A stretch of DNA of 64,000 bases from Pegea sp. RAD2-039 (Eukaryota > Chordata > Thaliacea > Salpida > Salpidae): assembly GCA_034620365.1 (NCBI GenBank), contig JAQGEQ010000316.1:496001-560000 (forward strand), given 5' to 3'. Positions within the stretch are counted from its first letter, which is position 1. Each line of letters opens with the position of its first letter. The notes under the pieces were generated by a model. The model saw only the letters and a program-made list of their open reading frames with translations. It was not told where the DNA came from and made no database searches. The position numbers and the translations under genes were made by a program. Shown piece by piece: positions 12,528 through 24,226 of this stretch.

Positions 12528-12533
12528 TTTATT
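12528..12533 (-). promoter_or_regulatory. Polyadenylation signal of RAD17 (minus strand)
   Basis: TTTATT on the plus strand, i.e. AATAAA on the minus strand, 46 bases after the RAD17 stop. Confidence 0.5.
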
Positions 12534-12578
12534 TGGAGGAGCTTGAGATAAGAACACAATAAAAAATCGAAACAATAA

Positions 12579-15500
12579 TTAATCACTAAATTCTTCTATC
12601 AACACATCTTCAATGTCGTCCAAACTATCATCAACTGCTCTCATAGCTTCTTCATCTTTGAAAGCAACACTTGTAAATGACAAATCCTCATTTTCATCAA
12701 TTTTTATTTCTTCTTTCCTGATAAAAACATAAAGTCTTTTCACATAAAAACTCACAAAGGTTTTCATACACCTAAATACAATTAATCAGTTTTATTATCT
12801 ATTTTTACAAACCTTTGAAAAGACTTTTTTTTTTGTAACGAAACAACATCACGTAGAAACCTCTTTTGATCATTACTAGCCATGAAATGAGAAGGAAGGT
12901 TTAGAATGTAAGGTAGAGTAGAAGATATCAATTCCTGTGGTGATTGTCGTAACTTCCAGAACAAATTGTGCGCCTCCGCATAACTTTCACTGCGCTTTCT
13001 AGCCACCTGCAAACATTTTCTTCCATAAACGAGGTCTATGAGTCTGTACTTCTATGAAAGCGGTTAAAAACTAATATAAAATTATATTATTCTATGAAAT
13101 AAGTTTTAGTGATTTATCTTTGAAACCTCAAAACAGGCCGGCTTGTGCATTGGTTGCCAAGTGCCAGCAAAAGATGAACAAAGCTCCGAGGTTGCTCTCA
13201 AAGAATTGCAAAATGCAATACCTCTACATGCAACACTTGCTAAAAGCAACAACTTATTAACTCATCATTGCCTATTAATGTGCAAACAAACCTTCATAAC
13301 TATCTAATGTAGCAGATGAGCCAGATGATACATCATGATGGTTGCTGATTAAGTCGGAGCTACTGAAGTAGTCTGCAGCTTTGCAAAGATCTTCCAAAGG
13401 ATTATTTTTATAAATTAAAAGATAATTTTGATGCAAAAATGCGCTAAAAGTAGATCCTCTTACACAGCAACTACTAACGACATCCTGTTTGAATAAAAAA
13501 ATTTCTAAGATTCTTATTGTACTTTTTATCTAATAATTTCTAAACCCAAACCTCTGGTTGGCAGATCAGGGGGTCACGGTAATTAGTAGATGGAAGAACT
13601 GGAGAATTCTCTGATGTAGTTCCTGAAATTAGTTTCATGAATGAATTATTAGTACTTGCAATAAAATTACAAAACATAAAATAATAAAACCATATTCGAC
13701 TTATTTTTAAGATTAATATAAAAAACTACTTTTGCAGTAAAAAAATTTCCCCATTGCTCGAAAGAGTACTAGTGGATGGTCTGGTGAGTCTAGTGCTAGA
13801 TGGTCATCTATCTTTGTTGCTTTTAAAGAGTTTCTTTTGAATCCTACAATCAATATAAGTTTGAAGCTTGCAAGAGAGTTTGTAAGATCACCAAAGTAAC
13901 AAATAAGATAAAAAAATTTATAAATATTAACAAAAGTGAAGAATGTACAACAAATTTCTAAAAAATTTAGACTACTTTATCAAGTTTAAAAAATTACCTA
14001 AAACTAAAAATTGAAAGTTGTTAATAGCAGTGCGGATATCTCCATTACTCAATGAAACTAAACTAGAAAGTTGTTCGTGCTGGATCACTTGATCTGTTGC
14101 AGATGCAACTCTTTTAAGAGCTTTTTGCATCAGAGTATTTGATATTGGGTTGAAACTTAAAACATAAAAAAGTTCTCGATCAACTAAATACATTTTCAAT
14201 CAAACTGACTTTATTTGAAGATATAGGGAGCCAGCATTAATTTCACGGAGCTTTTTTCTAACTCCATCAAAGATACTGGAATGGTTGATGACTAGTACTA
14301 ATGGACACGATTTTGCTAAGTGATATGCCCTGTATAACAAAACAGTTTTCAACAAGTTGACTCTTTTTTATAGAAAATATCAATTAATATGGTTAGTAAA
14401 ACTATACTAGCATGTTTAGGTATTAATAATAAATAGAAAACTAAATTAATTCTCAACAATAATTTTTGATTGTATTAGAAACCCAAAAGTATGAATCACT
14501 TTATAGTCTTAATGAATTCAGATGGATTATGTAAGATGTAGTTTGGAAAATCTTCAATCAATATTATCTTGTTATTATTGTCCAACTTCGAAACTGTCTT
14601 CATTTCTTTTTTTTCTTTTATTACAGATGAATAACGTCCACAGCGAAAAAGAAATTCGTTAAAATCATCAGTATTTGAACCAACTGGTAGACCTGGTATT
14701 CAAAAGTTGAATAAAACAGCTTCATCATTTATCTGTTTATCATTTATTTGATAAAGTGCATATCAAAACTGACCAGCTTCTTTTAATAACTGAAAAGGTT
14801 TTGATACAGGATTAATCCATTCTTCAACAAAGACATTTTGTTCTTTAGCTAACATATTTATAGTAATTGTTTTTCCACTACCAGATGGCCCATTCAAAAC
14901 AAGTATTCTAGAAAAGTTCTAATCAAAAACAAACATTAAAAAAAAAAACATTTAAAAGAAGAACTATTCAAAATAATTACAAATTATTTATTGCTACTCA
15001 CATTATGTTTATTTATCGAATCCACTAACCACCTTCTAACTTCTTCTACTTTCTTCTTGTGGATAGCAAGATCATTCTAAAATAATAGAAATTTAAGTGA
15101 ACCTTGCAGCAAAAAATAATATCTATGATAATAGCACCATTAGGAATACAAAGTAAATGAACATAGCTAAGACGTCTCAGGCATACAAAGAACTTACTGC
15201 GCTAGTTGGAGAATATCTTTCATACCAATTATCGTTGTTCGAATCTTTCACGACGGGTTTTGAGGCCAACTTAGAAGTAGAAACTTTAGTCCTTTTTCTA
15301 ATTGTAGGTTTATTCTAAAATAACTCTGATAATTAGTAATTTGGTTGTGTAAAATAGATATGAATACTTCTATCAAACTGATTTTATTCAAGCACTGTTT
15401 GCTTTGAAACTAAAGTTTGTTTGAAGAGTTTATGAAAGGATAGTAATCAACAGTGAATGAAAATATTTACTTTAGTTTCTTTGAAATCTTGCGAGAATGT

Positions 15501-15714
15501 TGACGAGATCCAATCTCCAACTTTTCTCTTCTAAATAAATTTTATCAAAACTATAATTAAATTTCTAAAAATTCTTTTATTTTACTCATTATATGAATTA
15601 AAATTCTCCCACAAAAAATAAAATATTTATTTGTTGCAACAAAAGTTTTAAAAAATTAAACATAAGATTAGATAAGATATTTTTTCTAACCCTTCTTTTT
15701 GTAGATTGCTCCAT
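12579..15714 (-). CDS. RAD17: RAD17 checkpoint clamp loader (AAA+)
   Basis: Fourteen exons (minus): 15714-15691, 15530-15471, 15314-15198, 15076-15002, 14918-14774, 14692-14500, 14329-14210, 14155-13998, 13843-13730, 13622-13552, 13484-13292, 13239-13127, 13006-12813, 12717-12579; phases agree throughout, 571 aa (human about 680). RAD17 replaces RFC1 in a clamp loader that puts the 9-1-1 ring on damaged DNA and activates ATR signalling. Seen: VGDWISSTF near the start (human VTDWVDPSF), NWYERYSP, LAIHKKKVEEVRRWL, Walker A GPSGSGKT (102-109), EEWINPV, Walker B IILIEDFPN (about 183-191), sensor region SNGDIRTAINNFQF, VLFRAMGKFFYCK, FLHQNYLL, MHKPACFE, and an acidic C-terminus ending IEEFSD, like the 9-1-1-binding tail. 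Introns are small. It follows the hyaluronidase gene by only 165 bases on the same strand. Confidence 0.96.
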
Positions 15715-15879
15715 AAATCAAAGTGTATTTAAATCGAAAAGGCTAAAAACATAAGAGGCAACATGAAAGAAAAAAAATTTATGATTATGAAATATGATTA
15801 TGACATTAAAAATACATATATAATAATTTTGATGAACTATACAAATAAGTAATAATAAAATAACTTTTTTTTAAACAAA

Positions 15880-17187
15880 TCATTTAGTTTTATCACAGTA
15901 GGTATCATACCATCCGCTATAACATTGACATTTAACTGAAATAGGAATATTTTTCTTGTCTGGAAAAATCATTTCAAAAAATGATGACAATGTAGTAGGT
16001 AGTTTCATATCAACAACATTTTTATTGAACTTTTTATCAAATATACATCTACCATTGTTGTTACATAACCAAGCGCTACAATCAGTAAAAGCAGTTGATA
16101 TCAAAGTTAAAAAAGGACCAAGAGTATTATCAACATAGCTAGATAACTTTAAACAACTATCTTTGTTGGAATGTACATCACTTGCCCAGAGGACAGTACC
16201 AGAAGCACCCAAAAAAGCAGCAATCCCAGAAGTAGATATCAAGTCTTTTAAAGTTAAAAACTCATTTGTTTTTCTGTATACCAAATTATTATAGACATAA
16301 ATTGGTATACTAACATTACCTGGACGATTTTGATCAACTCTTTGAGCTTCTTTTATACGATTGGCTGTATATTTTATAGCATTGGATTGATTTTTAAACC
16401 AGATACCTAAATAAGTAGAAGGATACAGAGCACTAGAAGTATCAAACAACTGATGTATCTGATCATCAATTAAAATCTGTCTTTGAGGACAGATTAAACT
16501 TTTACCAGTTTTATCATAATTATAACAGTCAGGGTACAGATAAAAACCCCAATAAGCATTTGGTCTTAGTTTTTTACATAATTTCAAGGTTTCTAAAAAG
16601 TAGTTTTTTGCTGCAGTTTCATATTCTTTAATTGCTTGAGCTAAGATTAGAGACTCAGGCCAATATGGATGTTCATATTTCACTTTAGCAATTGAAGCTA
16701 ATTGATATTGTTTTCTTTCACCCCATCCCATATTATTCCATGTATAAGTCCAAGGTTCCCAATCAATAACACTTAATCCAGAAAAGTTATTTAATAAATT
16801 CTTTTCAATATCATCAATACATTTTGCTAAATGAAGAGATAAATTACCAAGTTGGGGTATACCACCATTGATAGCTTGTCCCTGTGAATTTAAATAAGGG
16901 TATAATCCAAGTGTGTCCGCATAAAAAATCCTCATTTTATCTCCATTTCTAGTTTCATTTTTGTTATAAATGATATCAAAACTGTCTAAAGATATCTTTA
17001 CACCATATTTGGTTTCACATGGGCCAGATTCTATATTCCAAACAGATACAAAAGGTTTTAATACCGATGGTCTTATATAGGGTTTAAATACTTGAGTTTT
17101 TTCAAAACTAACTGGATGTGCTTGACTATATGGGAGACAGTTAACTGGATAGATGACAATAAAAAGCAAAAAGTAGTAACACATCAC
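15880..17187 (-). CDS. HYAL: Secreted hyaluronidase (glycoside hydrolase family 56), intronless
   Basis: One uninterrupted exon, 435 aa. GH56 enzymes cleave hyaluronan (some act on chondroitin) at beta-1,4 linkages. A hydrophobic signal peptide opens the protein (MMCYYFLLFIVIYPVNC). The catalytic motif is present as SVIDWEPWTYTW with Asp142 and proton donor Glu144, matching D129/E131 of human HYAL1. Further family marks: GGIPQLGN, ALGAS-type block (AFLGASGTVLWAS) and the C-terminal cysteine-rich EGF-like module (CNNNGRCI then CQCYSGWYDTYC). Several N-glycosylation sequons (NET, NLS, NFS, NQS). Likely secreted or lysosomal, acting on extracellular matrix. The next gene on the strand is RAD17, 165 bases downstream, which is functionally unrelated. 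Absence of introns suggests intron loss or a retrocopy origin, but the frame is intact. Confidence 0.96.
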   Translation of the reverse strand: MMCYYFLLFIVIYPVNCLPYSQAHPVSFEKTQVFKPYIRPSVLKPFVSVWNIESGPCETKYGVKISLDSFDIIYNKNETRNGDKMRIFYADTLGLYPYLNSQGQAINGGIPQLGNLSLHLAKCIDDIEKNLLNNFSGLSVIDWEPWTYTWNNMGWGERKQYQLASIAKVKYEHPYWPESLILAQAIKEYETAAKNYFLETLKLCKKLRPNAYWGFYLYPDCYNYDKTGKSLICPQRQILIDDQIHQLFDTSSALYPSTYLGIWFKNQSNAIKYTANRIKEAQRVDQNRPGNVSIPIYVYNNLVYRKTNEFLTLKDLISTSGIAAFLGASGTVLWASDVHSNKDSCLKLSSYVDNTLGPFLTLISTAFTDCSAWLCNNNGRCIFDKKFNKNVVDMKLPTTLSSFFEMIFPDKKNIPISVKCQCYSGWYDTYCDKTK

Positions 17188-19820
17188 AATAACAAACCTT
17201 TTAGTTTATACTTAAGCAATATTCTCCAACAAAACAAATTCAGATCTATAACATATCAATTTTTGATTTGATTAAAAACATAACTAGAAAAATATCTCAA
17301 ATAAATATTTATATATTATATTATTGGTATTTATTGCAAACAAAGATAACCTATCAATAATTTTTTTTTAAGTTTATATAATGTATAGTGTTTAAACACA
17401 TAAAGTCATAATGTTTTGTGACTGTTATAAGAGTTATATAGTTTGTTATCCTCAGTCATGTGATAAATAAATAAATAATAATACATGAGTGAAACTTATT
17501 AAAAAGTAAAATAACAAATATCTGTAATCTTATCATTCAAAAGGAGTCACATAAATTCAAGGCTCTATCATACTAATAAACCTAAAAACTACTTTAAGTA
17601 GCTTATTTGAATAAGCTTCGGTACTAAGTTTATACCTAATTTGACTTATTCATTTTTTGCCTAATTAAGTTTTTTACTAAAGTTGTTTTCGGTAAAATGG
17701 TAGTGAAGTAAGTTATTAACAATTAGGTTTATTAACAGATATTATCTATTAATAAATCATTTCCACTTTTAAAAGAATTACTTAAACATAAAAAAGTTGA
17801 ATAAATAAATAATCTTAAATAAATAATAAAACAAATGTCAGTTCAAGAAAGTACTTTTTATCAAAAATTAATCAATTAAGCAAGTTTGATTAGCTCCAAT
17901 TGTATCATTAAGTCAAGTACTTTGATACAGGCACTGTAATAATTAACTTAATAACTAACGAAAATGAATCACCAAGCTTAAAATTTCCGTCAAAAGAAGA
18001 GACAGTAGATGGAAAAAAGTTGACAGTCATACTTCGTTCTTAACCTTTGCTTCTCCTAAAGTAACCAAAATACAAATGAGTAGGGAAAATAAAGAAACTA
18101 TCAGCACTTTTTATCACTTGTCTGTAAAATCTCTTAAATTAGTTTAAAAAAAAAGTAGTTAAATGCCCAACCTTTAAAGACGTATGAGAGATGGCGATCT
18201 TTGACTAAATTACTAAAGTTACGATTACAGAAACCATTAACAATTTAAAGATTAGGACAAGAAGTCCGTTTAGTAAGAGTCAAAGTAATGAGATATAAGG
18301 TCTAATGAATTAACAAATTATGTGGTCAGATGGGCTCACAGTGTTGGTATTACAATTACAGAATGTGAAATCAAAGGAAATCTATCGAAGGTATTGATTT
18401 TAAATTATAATTTTGCATATTTATCATTACACTTTTCTATTAATATTAAATTTTTAACAGCTAATAAAGTTAACGGCATTAATTTTTTAGGGACAAATAC
18501 AGTACCATCAAAATAGGTACTTTGTAGTGTTACTAGCAAAAGGTAAATGGATAAGTGGTTAAGTCAATTCGTGACTTATCCATTGTGTTTTGAATGTATG
18601 AATTCAAACCCCGCTTCATCTTCTAAGGCATACCGCATTATATTATGCCACTTGCTAACGAGTGTAGAAAGTATTCTCCCTATTTATAGACAAATTTTGT
18701 TATCAATTATTAGTAATTAATTATTAGAGAATCATAGGCTGTGGAAGTAAGCTAAGACATAAAATGTCTAATCTATTGACCTAGATATCATTATCCATCA
18801 TGGTCAGTGAGCCATGTTATTGAATACCACATCTAAATATTTGGGGCAAATCCCTACACTTCACTGAATGAAAACCCTTTTTTCAAGTAAGAAGAAAGAA
18901 AGTATGGCTATGATCACTCTACTATCCACTGCTTCGGCTAACAAAGTCCAGCCAAAAAAGCTTAAAAGAACTTTGCAGTGGAATATTTGATTCCTTTTAA
19001 TGGTATCTCATCTTAATCTTAATAATCCAAAACTTTGCAATAGTCATTAATTTATTAAAGTTATTGGATTAGATTGAAGTGTTCCCATAATCTAAGATAG
19101 TTCAAAGTAATTATGTCTATATTAGTGAGATCACCTTACAAAATAAACCAAGCTTTATGTCTTATGTCTTGGATTAGAAACGTCTTATTAGTAAAATCTC
19201 AAATAAGAAGCGCACCAAAAAATAATTTTATTAAGAGTAAACTGATATTCTATTAAATCTTGTAATAAGAGCAAATTTAATCTAACTAGTCTAAAATACG
19301 ATTGTATCAATTTTAAATTTATGATCTAAATTAATGATTACAACTTTTATTTATCACTATAATTAGGTATTGTTCATTAGCATATAAATAGATTAGAATG
19401 ATTCAGCGAATATTGATATGAGCACACAGCAAAAATGGGTAAATGTGCAATATTTTTAGATTTGCGATAATTTACTTTTAATATACTGTTATTTACTTTA
19501 TTTAAATGTTATTTTTGCTTGTTTTCAAAAAGTAACAATTAATTTGATGATTTATGACTAAATAATTTTGTTGAAAACTGAATATTAAAAATCGTAATTC
19601 AAAGTTTTGGTTGTTGGGAAAATAACATTAGCATAATACCACATTGTTTAACGGCTGCTTATGTAGTTACATTTAACTTTTGTATTACAATTGGTATTTG
19701 TTTTTTAACTTGAATATAACTTTCAATATTTGATATTTTTAATTAATTTTTTATCATTAAAATTTTATCGTTTGCTTTTAATAAAGTAATAGCCCTTTGT
19801 AAAAATCCAGTAAATTTGAA
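17188..19820. other. Intergenic region between divergent hyaluronidase and WD40 genes
   Basis: 2.6 kb, presumed to contain both promoters. AT-rich except 18545-18990, which is less AT-biased and starts with a tRNA-Ser-like relic. No protein-coding signal beyond short chance ORFs; A+T-rich simple repeats near 17465-17485. Confidence 0.6.
18545..18618 (+). pseudogene. Decayed serine-tRNA-derived sequence (tRNA pseudogene or SINE head)
   Basis: TGGATAAGTGGTTAAG resembles a tRNA A box and D arm of the Ser/Leu type. It is followed by GACTTATCCATT, which is the tRNA-Ser anticodon arm (usual GACTTGAAATCCATT) with three loop bases lost, and by GAATTCAAACCCCGC, a slightly mutated B box and T arm. Acceptor ends no longer pair convincingly and the anticodon is deleted, so it is not a working tRNA. 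The less AT-biased DNA after it (to about 18990) could be a SINE body. Confidence 0.6.
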
Positions 19821-22800
19821 ATGCAATCTGGAATCTCATCTCTCAGAACTTCTCGTGATTATAGTTATGGAGATAATACTTCAGTTAAAGGATTTCATCA
19901 AAGAAACTTAAAGGTCGAAGGAAGTATTAAAATTTTAAACACTGTGTAAGTTTATTTTTTTCTCCTAACTAATTAAATTATTTGTTGTTTTTTAATAAAA
20001 TAAATACATCACTTAAAATGATTTGTTGTATGATAGATTTACCATACATAAAATTAAATTATCTACTTTTTTAAAAAGACTATTTAGATACAAGATCTAT
20101 CTGCTCAAATTTAATAAAAATTGTATTCAAAAATACATTAAATATTACTTTTTTCAATTAACTTAAATAATTTTGAGTTTATACTTAAACATAGGGTTAA
20201 ACTACTACAAAAAAAGAAACATTTGTTGTTTCAAAGATTAAACTATTTTTAAATGAGTCTTATTTTAGAAACTTTAAGAGTGATGCATTATGTTGTCGAT
20301 TTTCTGTTGATGGTTCTAAAATAGCTGTTGGTCTTGCAAATGGTGATGTAAAGGTGAGAATGTTTATCTTCTGATCTAAAATTCTATATCTTAATTGCTT
20401 TAGATGATCTTACAATTATAGAGTAAAGATTATTTTATCTAATGAATATAGTTTGTTAATGAAATGTATCAAGAATTTTATTACTTTTTGTATTAAATAT
20501 AGCTCTTTTGCAAATAAGTTTTCAATATCTCTCTTAATTAGTAATTAGACAGATTTTAAACATGTAAAGAAAAATTTCAACTATATCGTTAAAGCTCTCT
20601 TTATAGACTTTTATAAACTTAAGTCAGCTTATTTAACTCTTAAGTTTAGATAATAAGTTAAAAATTGACAAATTTGAAAATTCAAAATAAAGTTAACTAT
20701 TATTTTATTGTTTTGTAATAGCCGTTTGTTTATTATAAAGTTTCCAATTTTAAATTTGACTATTTTTTTAGTCTTATATCCCTCTCTAGTAGCTTGATAA
20801 AAACTTTGATTTATAAAGCCAGCAAAATTGTTTAAAACCCAATATAGAGCAAAATGATTTAGTAAAAAATTTACTGGTTTATCCTTCTACCTTGGCCAAC
20901 AATACCAATCAAAGAAAAACTGTTCTTGGTAGTAAAAGGTGCTAAGAAGTTGCCTGCTTTAACTCACTTAGATTTCTAGTAACATGTAAAACTATCAAAA
21001 TATTTTATTGCTATCTAATTGATTGATGATAGAAATACTTGTTGAATTTATTTTTTTCTATTTATAATTGATAGATGTATCGATCCCAAACCGGTGAACC
21101 TTTATACCATCTACCAGCACCAGTTTCATCTGATAATAGTGATGTAAAAGAAATCTCAGTAGCAGTTACAAGTCTTCATTTTGTATGTTCTGATTCATCT
21201 AAAAAAGGAGAACTGCTTGTTGTGACTTGTAAGTGAGTTAGAAACAAACAACAAATTGATCATGTTTTGTGTAGATTCTGGTGGTTTGATAAAAACTTGG
21301 CATGTTGCAACCTCTACTTGCCTCTCAAAAGTTTATGAAGATAGACAGACACTTACATCTGAGCTGTCACCTCTTCAAGATTATCTGCTAACTGGTGGTG
21401 CATCTGATAATATTCATTTGTATGATGTTGAAACATCTAGTCAAATTAGATCGTTTGCACCCAGGTATTAACATCAGTATTAATTCATTTAAAAATTATT
21501 ATATTAAAAATTTATTATTATTATTAACGACTTTTATTTAAATTCGATTTGAAAGTTTTAAATTTAAATTACCAGATTAAATCACTCTGTAATGGATGGT
21601 CATAGATTTCGGATTTTTTCTATCAAATATCATCCAAAATATTTGAACTTATTTTTATCTGGTGGTTGGGATAACACAATCCAATTTTGGGACACAAGAG
21701 AGCCTCATTCTATCAGGTTAAATTTTCGAAAAATTAAAAGAAAGTTTTAATTTGTTTGTCTACAAACATTTTATTTGTAGGTATATATCAGGACCTCATA
21801 TTTGTGGTGGTGATGGAATAGATATTAATCCAGAATATAATCACGTTCTTACTTCATCTTGGCGTCGTAATGATGTCCTACAGGTTATCATTTGGCTAGC
21901 TTACAACTGTTAGTTAATATTTTTGGTTATTGAAGGTTTGGGATTTTCAAAGTGGTGAAGAAATTCAAACTTTTAAAACTGACTTTCACGGCAGTTCAAT
22001 GGTAGGGTTTTAATGATGATAATCTTATTTAAGACATTGTTAGCTGTTTTACTAATGGTGTTCTTAAAATAATTTTATCATAAATGAAAAATGTTTTCTT
22101 AAGCTTCTATAACTAATATCGATTAAAAATAATTTTTAAGATTTTAAATTAAACAAACAGGATTATCTGCAATTTTCAAATTTAATTAAATTTCTATAGA
22201 AATGGTTTTTAAAGAATTAAACAATTCAATATTTATATTTGAAATCTCAATCTTTCTTTAATACTATTGTAGTTCTAAAAAGAATCAATATTTGTTTAAG
22301 ACCGAAACTTTTGATTGAATTACTATCTTATTTGTTTGATTATTATAATAAATGAAGTAAACAAAATAGTTTAATTAGGAAACTTCTTGAACAGATATGA
22401 ATAAATAGCTTTGTAATTATTTCAAACAAATAGAAATTAGTTTAATCATCAACCTCGAATAACTTTTACATTTTTAATGAACAGTTGTACTGTGGACAGT
22501 GGTTAGGTAAAAAACACATCATTTCTGGTGGATCTGATAACAACATGTTCAAAGTCACTGATAAAACAACTCTAGAGGTTTTTTAATTTCTTTTATTTGA
22601 CACAATGTGTTAGCAGTACAAAGCTCTTTTGTGATAACTTTAAAACTTAGATGCAAGATTGCTGAAGTAGTAATTATTTCTTTTGTTGATCTCCGTGGTT
22701 TTATGACATTATTTAAAGACTTTGAAAAAACTATATTATATAAGTTTGTAAGATTTTATCTAACAATCAAATTAATCCTAAATGATAACTGATGTAACGT

Positions 22801-22960
22801 TGACGATCAATTACTGTAGACTACTGGTGTTATTGGAAACTTGACTTCAGGAGTTTATAGTATAGATCACGATAGAACACAATCGATGAAAAACGAAAAT
22901 GATGTGACAACTATTGCAATTGCATCAGGACAACAGCTTTATATTGCTACAAATATCTGA
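19821..22960 (+). CDS. WD40 beta-propeller protein, unassigned
   Basis: Nine exons: 19821-19945, 20269-20353, 21075-21228, 21275-21464, 21576-21716, 21781-21883, 21936-22001, 22485-22577, 22820-22960 (TGA); phase-consistent, 365 aa. Repeats seen in order: FSVDGSKIAVGLANGDVKM, LLVVTYSGGLIKTWHV, LLTGGASDNIHLYD, FLSGGWDNTIQFWD, VLTSSWRRNDVLQVWD, IISGGSDNNMFKV, then a last strand pair. That makes a single seven-bladed propeller with a short unstructured N-terminus (about 40 aa). The GPHICGGDGIDI and TSSWRRNDVLQVWDFQSG blocks are those of a conserved group of small WD40 proteins found in many eukaryotes without a settled function. It is a scaffold, not an enzyme; I do not assign a gene name. Confidence 0.9.
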
Positions 22961-23337
22961 ATTAGTCACAACTATGATTTGGTAGTTTTAGTTTGATAGT
23001 TGTAGCTTAATAATAACATTAGCTTTATCTTTCAAACTTCTCAATTTGCTTTAGATGCTTTTCATTTTGCTTTTTATCTTTATAAACTTTTTTTTTATAA
23101 TTTATTTTGACCTAAAAACATTTTTATATGATTTTGAAGATGACACTTTTAGAACGCGAGTTTTATTTATCTACTGTCGGTATACTGTGATTTTTAAATT
23201 ATTTTATTTAGATTATTAAAAACAAATTAAAATCAAAATAATATTGTTGTAAACTACATTTTTAACGTCTAAACTTGTCAAGTTTATTTCTCTATTATTT
23301 ATCCAAATATTTGATTAGTAGTTTAATGACCTCATAA

Positions 23338-23781
23338 ATGAGTAAAAAGATTATCTCGAAAAAAAAGCTAGACTTGAATAAACCGATTACAACTTTAATA
23401 GATTTAAAAAATATTTCAAGCACAAAGAATTGTTCTAAATCAAACCAAGTTCTTATAAATCAACCGCTAATTAATTATATATTAGTTAATTATAATCATC
23501 AATTTGTTAGTATTTATATCATTACTTTCATAAAATACCAACAAAAAGTTATTCAAGATACTCTGAGTAAGTGGAATTTATTGTCAACTAGTTTCTATGA
23601 TCATCAAATAATTCCGCTGCTAGTTGGATAGCAAAAAGATAATCATCAAATAAATTGTTGAATTAAAAGTATCTTTTATTCTAGTTCTTTTTATCTTAGA
23701 TCACAAAAGTAGCTAAACGATTAAAAAGCATTTTTGAAGCACCATTTGGTCTACTTTCAACATCAGAGTGTAGTATCACGT
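23338..23781 (+). CDS. Possible small lysine-rich gene, unrecognised
   Basis: An open frame of 97 codons starts at 23338 (MSKKIISKKKLDLNKP...) and ends at 23631. A strong acceptor-like sequence (TTTATCTTAG) at 23691-23700 is followed by an open segment reading ITKVAKRLKSIFEAPFGLLS and stopping at TAA near 23781. Parts may be exons of one small gene, for example 23338 to about 23448 joined in phase 0 to 23701-23781. I could not find a junction supported by anything but phase, and I recognise no family. In DNA this AT-rich a 97-codon ORF can arise by chance. Confidence 0.25.
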
Positions 23782-24187
23782 AAGAAGCAAGTCTATAGTG
23801 CGACAATCAATCAGAATCTGTTTATTATACACATGTAAATGAGATAAGTTGTTATAAATTCAGACTTGTTTTAGTATAAAATGAGTTTTACAGAGCTAAA
23901 TGGCAAATCTATCTATAAAAACTACTTTAATCTAAACTTTCAGCGATAGTCAAACATCAACCCAGTTTTTATGGTTCTTTAAATCTAAATCTTTAATTAT
24001 AAATTAATTACAAGCCTCAATTAATTGGTCAATTTAAATACTTTAAGCTGAGTTAAACATGTTTATTAGTTTATATCATTATTACCAAATTGTATATTTG
24101 TATTTAAAATAACAAAAACATGATGAATCAAAGCCTTTTAGTTTATCCTTATAAGCTATTTTTGATTTATTTCAATAATTGCTTTGG

Positions 24188-24226
24188 AGGGTGCCTGAAG
24201 AGAGCACCTCTCGCTAATACACATTC
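24188..24226 (+). repeat. Dispersed hairpin repeat, copy 1
   Basis: GGTGCCTGAAGAGAGCACC forms a 5-bp stem with a 9-base loop, followed by TCTCGCTAATACACATTC. Near-identical copies at 41192-41229 (+) and 60187-60225 (-). Confidence 0.75.

Noticed and set aside
15956..16138. 60-aa plus-strand ORF
   Set aside because: Antisense of the hyaluronidase C-terminal module.
21229..21232. Stronger-looking donor (GTGAGT) in the WD40 gene at 21233
   Set aside because: It breaks the frame of the next exon; the GTAAGT four bases earlier keeps the WD repeat.
24211..24226. Helitron 3' end (hairpin followed by CTAAT) at repeat copy 1
   Set aside because: The other two copies read CTAAC there and similarity continues past that point, so it is not an element terminus of that type.
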